A stretch of DNA of 64,000 bases from Ariolimax columbianus (lineage: Eukaryota; Mollusca; Gastropoda; Stylommatophora; Arionidae), in the NCBI GenBank assembly GCA_036924085.1, contig JAVGWX010000005.1, forward strand, positions 44,940,278 through 45,004,277, written 5' to 3'. Below are positions 61,540 through 64,000 of the stretch, piece after piece; positions within the stretch are counted from its first letter, which is position 1; each line of letters starts with the position of its first letter. A program made the translations under genes and the position numbers. The notes under the pieces were generated by a model, which saw only the letters and a program-made list of their open reading frames with translations, was not told the DNA's origin and did no database searches.

Positions 61540-61985
61540 AACTAAGAATTAAAATTGAAGATCCTCAGAATATGTGTATTCTCCGGTGGCGATGTACAGA
61601 TGCGAGACATGAGCCATCACACAAATATTAAGAAAGAGGATCTGGGCTTTCGAGACAAAATGTTACAGAAGAATCCTTAACATATCTTGGGTTAGGAAAT
61701 AACAAACAACGCCATCCTGCAAGATCTAAGTGTCGAATAGCACTGGCTTATAAACCACGGAATGTATCGGAAACTGAGGTTTTTAGGCCACTGGACAAAG
61801 CAGTTCTGGATGGCATTGTTCCGGGAAGACGAAGCAGATGTCGACCAAGACGTAGATGGACACAATACATCAAGGACAACATAAACATGGAGCAGGCGGA
61901 TAGGCTGACTGCTGGTCGAGATTCATATCAAATGGATGTGATGAGAGCGACGTTCTGCCAAGGACTGGCTACGTGATGATGATGT
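61540..61985 (+). pseudogene. LINE-O C-terminal remnant
   Basis: Plus frames: RIWAFETKCYRRILNISWVR (CYRRIL-x-I-W box), WLINHGMYRKLRFLGHWTKQ (KLR-x-FGH box), ADRLTAGRDSYQMDVMRATF and CQGLAT with a stop at about 61978. This is the same C-terminal end as at 11221-11318. Frames change at least twice. Confidence 0.75.
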
Positions 61986-62344
61986 TCCTACTGGAACAAA
62001 ACTACTAGGGTGTTCATGGATATTTTGTATTCTTTAAATAGATGCTTTAACGCGCGCGCACACAACATAACTGAAATAAATAGTTGATACACGACACAGA
62101 GCACTGTTGCACAACATAAGATATAGCACACAAGTGCAATACATACGACATGAAAACAATATAATTGATTGCACTGTTTCATAAGATTGATGGAGCCCAT
62201 TAATGCTGCTTGTTATCGATTCGCCAGCCTTTCAGCAGTCATCCGTCATCCCAGTATCCTCTACTGGTCGTCATGTCATTGATTGGTAAGACTGACATCT
62301 GGATTTTCTTCCAACCCCGGTTAGAAGTTAGATAGTGATAGATC
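61986..62344. other. No recognisable feature
   Basis: Short ACACACG-like run near 62060; otherwise nothing recognised. Confidence 0.4.
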
Positions 62345-62580
62345 TAGCAGTGGCATACGACGGTTTTCCAATTGCTGGGGTAGTCGATGGGTTTTTAAGG
62401 CTGAGGACTACAGGCCACTTCGCTACTGCTGTCGCTACGTTGTGTGATGGCTATGTTTGTTTATTTCACCTCCAACAGAAAAAAAAAATATATTTTAAAG
62501 GGGATTCGACCTTCTGTCCTCCTTGTCAGCAGGCAGGCATCGAAACGATTTGGCCACGTGCTCCTCTTCTAAGAGTAAGA
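62345..62580 (-). mobile_element. SINE-B copy
   Basis: TTGCTGGGGTAGTCGATGGG, GGACTACAGGCCACTTCGCT, GTTTGTTTATTTCACCTCCA, AGGGGATTCGACCTTCTGTC (B box complement), CGAAACGATTTGGCCACGTG (A box complement). Matches 22560-22800 throughout. Confidence 0.8.
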
Positions 62581-63049
62581 CAACACAAAATGTATGCCTG
62601 CACATTGCCTACGTACTGTAGGCGGGGATAGCGCGTAAAAACAAACCAGTGGTTAATATTACAGATAGAACTACAAAATAACATCTATAACCATATTATC
62701 TCCAATTAACTCATGCTGGGTGTTTCACTACACTTACAAGAAGACAGGAGGTACAGCTCTCAGCGGTCATTACATGCCGACCGGAAAAAAAACATGGCAG
62801 GCACGCCAGACAGAGACAGATTGATGTCATGCTAACCAGAAAGGAAATCTGAAAGGACATCATAGATCGAAGAACTATAACAAAGATTTAAATCAAAACA
62901 GGTCACCAGTCTGGCATTACGTCACATCAGGAAGTACATAAAAGACGGAACACGGCTTAAAGGACACTTGAGCTGTCTGCGTGACCTACTCTGGGTAGGA
63001 TGGTACTACAAAGTGCTCAACTCTGAAATTCTTAGCAAGCCTACATGCT
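62581..63049. other. No confident feature
   Basis: May contain an eroded upstream part of the following LINE-C, but no motif is clear. Confidence 0.35.
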
Positions 63050-63520
63050 GTGCAAAAAGTCCAGATAAGATGGACTGTACATGTTGTTCCCATGCCCGAT
63101 AAGTGCATCCTCAAGAAGCTGCTATATGGTGAGCTCAAAACAGGCACACGCTCATTAGGGGGATAGAAGAATCGCTACCGATACTTCTTGGAAGTGTCTC
63201 TGAAAAGTTTCAATGTTGATGTCACCTTCTGTGAGACGCTTGCATAGAACCATTCGGCTTGGCGCGCTACCATCACACACGGTGCTCAGGTCGCAGAGCG
63301 AAACTTCATCATCGAGGATCACAGAAAGCGTGCCGCCCGAAAGATCAGAACGCACGACGACTCTGCAGCCGTCTCCTCACATATGTCCCCTCGGTGTGGC
63401 AGAGTCTGTCCTGCCAGGATTGATTTTTACAGTTATATGAGAACACATCTCGCAGTACAAGTCTGATAATATTGCTATCTTCGCTTGCGATGGACAACTA
63501 TTATTAGATACTGAAGCCAA
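63050..63520 (+). pseudogene. LINE-C C-terminus and 3' tail
   Basis: Plus frames: VQIRWTVHVVPMPDKCILKK, LLYGELKTGTRSLGG, YFLEVSLKSFNVDVTFCETL, NHSAWRATITHGAQVAERNF, IIEDHRKRAARKIRTHDDSA, SPRCGRVCPARIDFYSYMRT and H. This is the complete C-terminal order, including a C-x2-C-x-x-C ... H finger. The shared tail TATCTTCGCTTGCGATGGAC AACTATTATTAG closes the element. Two in-frame stops plus a shift. Confidence 0.85.
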
Positions 63521-63594
63521 GGAACAAGTTCATCTTTTTTATTCCTTACCACAAGTTGTTTGCTGGCTATACTGTATTACGTCTCATTTGTTGT
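63521..63594. other. Spacer
   Basis: No recognised feature. Confidence 0.35.
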
Positions 63595-64000
63595 CTGGCA
63601 AAGCTATAAATTGGATTATGAAAAACTATGCCCCTGACAAACATTTAGTCATACAATAAACAGATGGTAAAACTCTAGAAAATCTCGATTTCGCAGATGA
63701 CTTCGTTCTACTAGAACCTTTGAGATAGCACAGGAAAAGAAATATATATTACATCATCTATCAGAACCTATAGGACTCCAAGTAAATACCTCAAAGACAA
63801 AATAATTTTACAAACAAATCGGTTGATATCAAGTAGAATCCTGAATTTTTACAGAAGGTTAACAGTTTTACCTATTTTGAAAGTAAAATTACACAGGATG
63901 AAGATATTACCAAATAAATAGCCACTTGGCTTACTTTGGCCTCATATACGTTCACCAACTAACAAACATTTGGAGATCAAAATTAATGAGTAAACACACT
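63595..64000 (+). pseudogene. LINE-J RT core fragment, cut by the window edge
   Basis: Plus frames: TDGKTLENLDFADDFVLLEP (FADD catalytic box near 63690), then NIYYIIYQNL, QVNTSKTK-like codons and NSFTYFESKITQDEDITK (YLGS-type box, 63865-63915). It is the segment just upstream of the array site in the LINE-J copy at 5890-9310, here with no repeats at that site as far as the window shows. Confidence 0.75.

Overview
The window reads as intergenic or intronic DNA of an animal, most likely an invertebrate; I cannot narrow the lineage further. No open frame exceeds about 255 codons. The longest ones are tandem repeats or decayed retrotransposon reading frames. There is no bacterial gene organisation, no rRNA and no intact tRNA gene. 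Nearly every coding-like stretch is a broken piece of a non-LTR retrotransposon (LINE) or a mariner transposase. The rest is tRNA-derived SINEs, unclassified short interspersed repeats, microsatellites and many minisatellites. All family names used here (LINE-A, LINE-C, LINE-J, LINE-K, LINE-L, LINE-M, LINE-N, LINE-O; SINE-A, -B, -C, -G; families D, E, F) are local labels.

Layout. 0-5.8 kb: SINE-A/SINE-B pieces, LINE-N, a LINE-L copy with nine 27-bp repeats, family D, a mariner with both ends, and a LINE-M copy with a YADD box and five 51-bp repeats. 5.9-10.1 kb: a LINE-J reverse transcriptase (RT) split by a 2.7-kb array of 57/65-bp units, then a second LINE-J. 10.3-17 kb: families E, D and F, LINE-O, LINE-A, and a C-rich degenerate satellite interrupted by LINE-N. 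17-33 kb: SINEs, short arrays, endonuclease and RT scraps, and a mariner N-terminal scrap. 33-40 kb: two LINE-K copies, one with a 102-bp array in the ORF and one with a 42-bp array at its 3' end. 40-53 kb: LINE-C/SINE-C copies, a mariner relic, large 30/31-bp, 59-bp and 22/45-bp arrays, and a LINE-C copy with a 24-bp array. 53-64 kb: a long LINE-A copy with a (TA)n tract at its RT core, further LINE-A, LINE-C, LINE-J and LINE-O ends, and SINEs.

Two themes stand out. First, tandem arrays repeatedly lie inside LINE reading frames, and their units can be traced to the LINE codons at that spot. Those inside recognisable ORFs have periods that are multiples of three (24, 27, 51, 57, 102 bp, plus small 27- and 45-bp duplications). 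Second, two separate LINE/SINE pairs share 3' tails: LINE-A with SINE-A and SINE-G, and LINE-C with SINE-C. This is what is expected if the SINEs borrow LINE enzymes.

Host signal is minimal. An 81-bp stretch at 52434-52514 has good flanking splice sites and one open frame, and a CpG-dense patch lies near 40.85-41.03 kb. Both are only candidates. LINE and SINE assignments come from recognising conserved protein and tRNA-promoter motifs by eye, without alignments.
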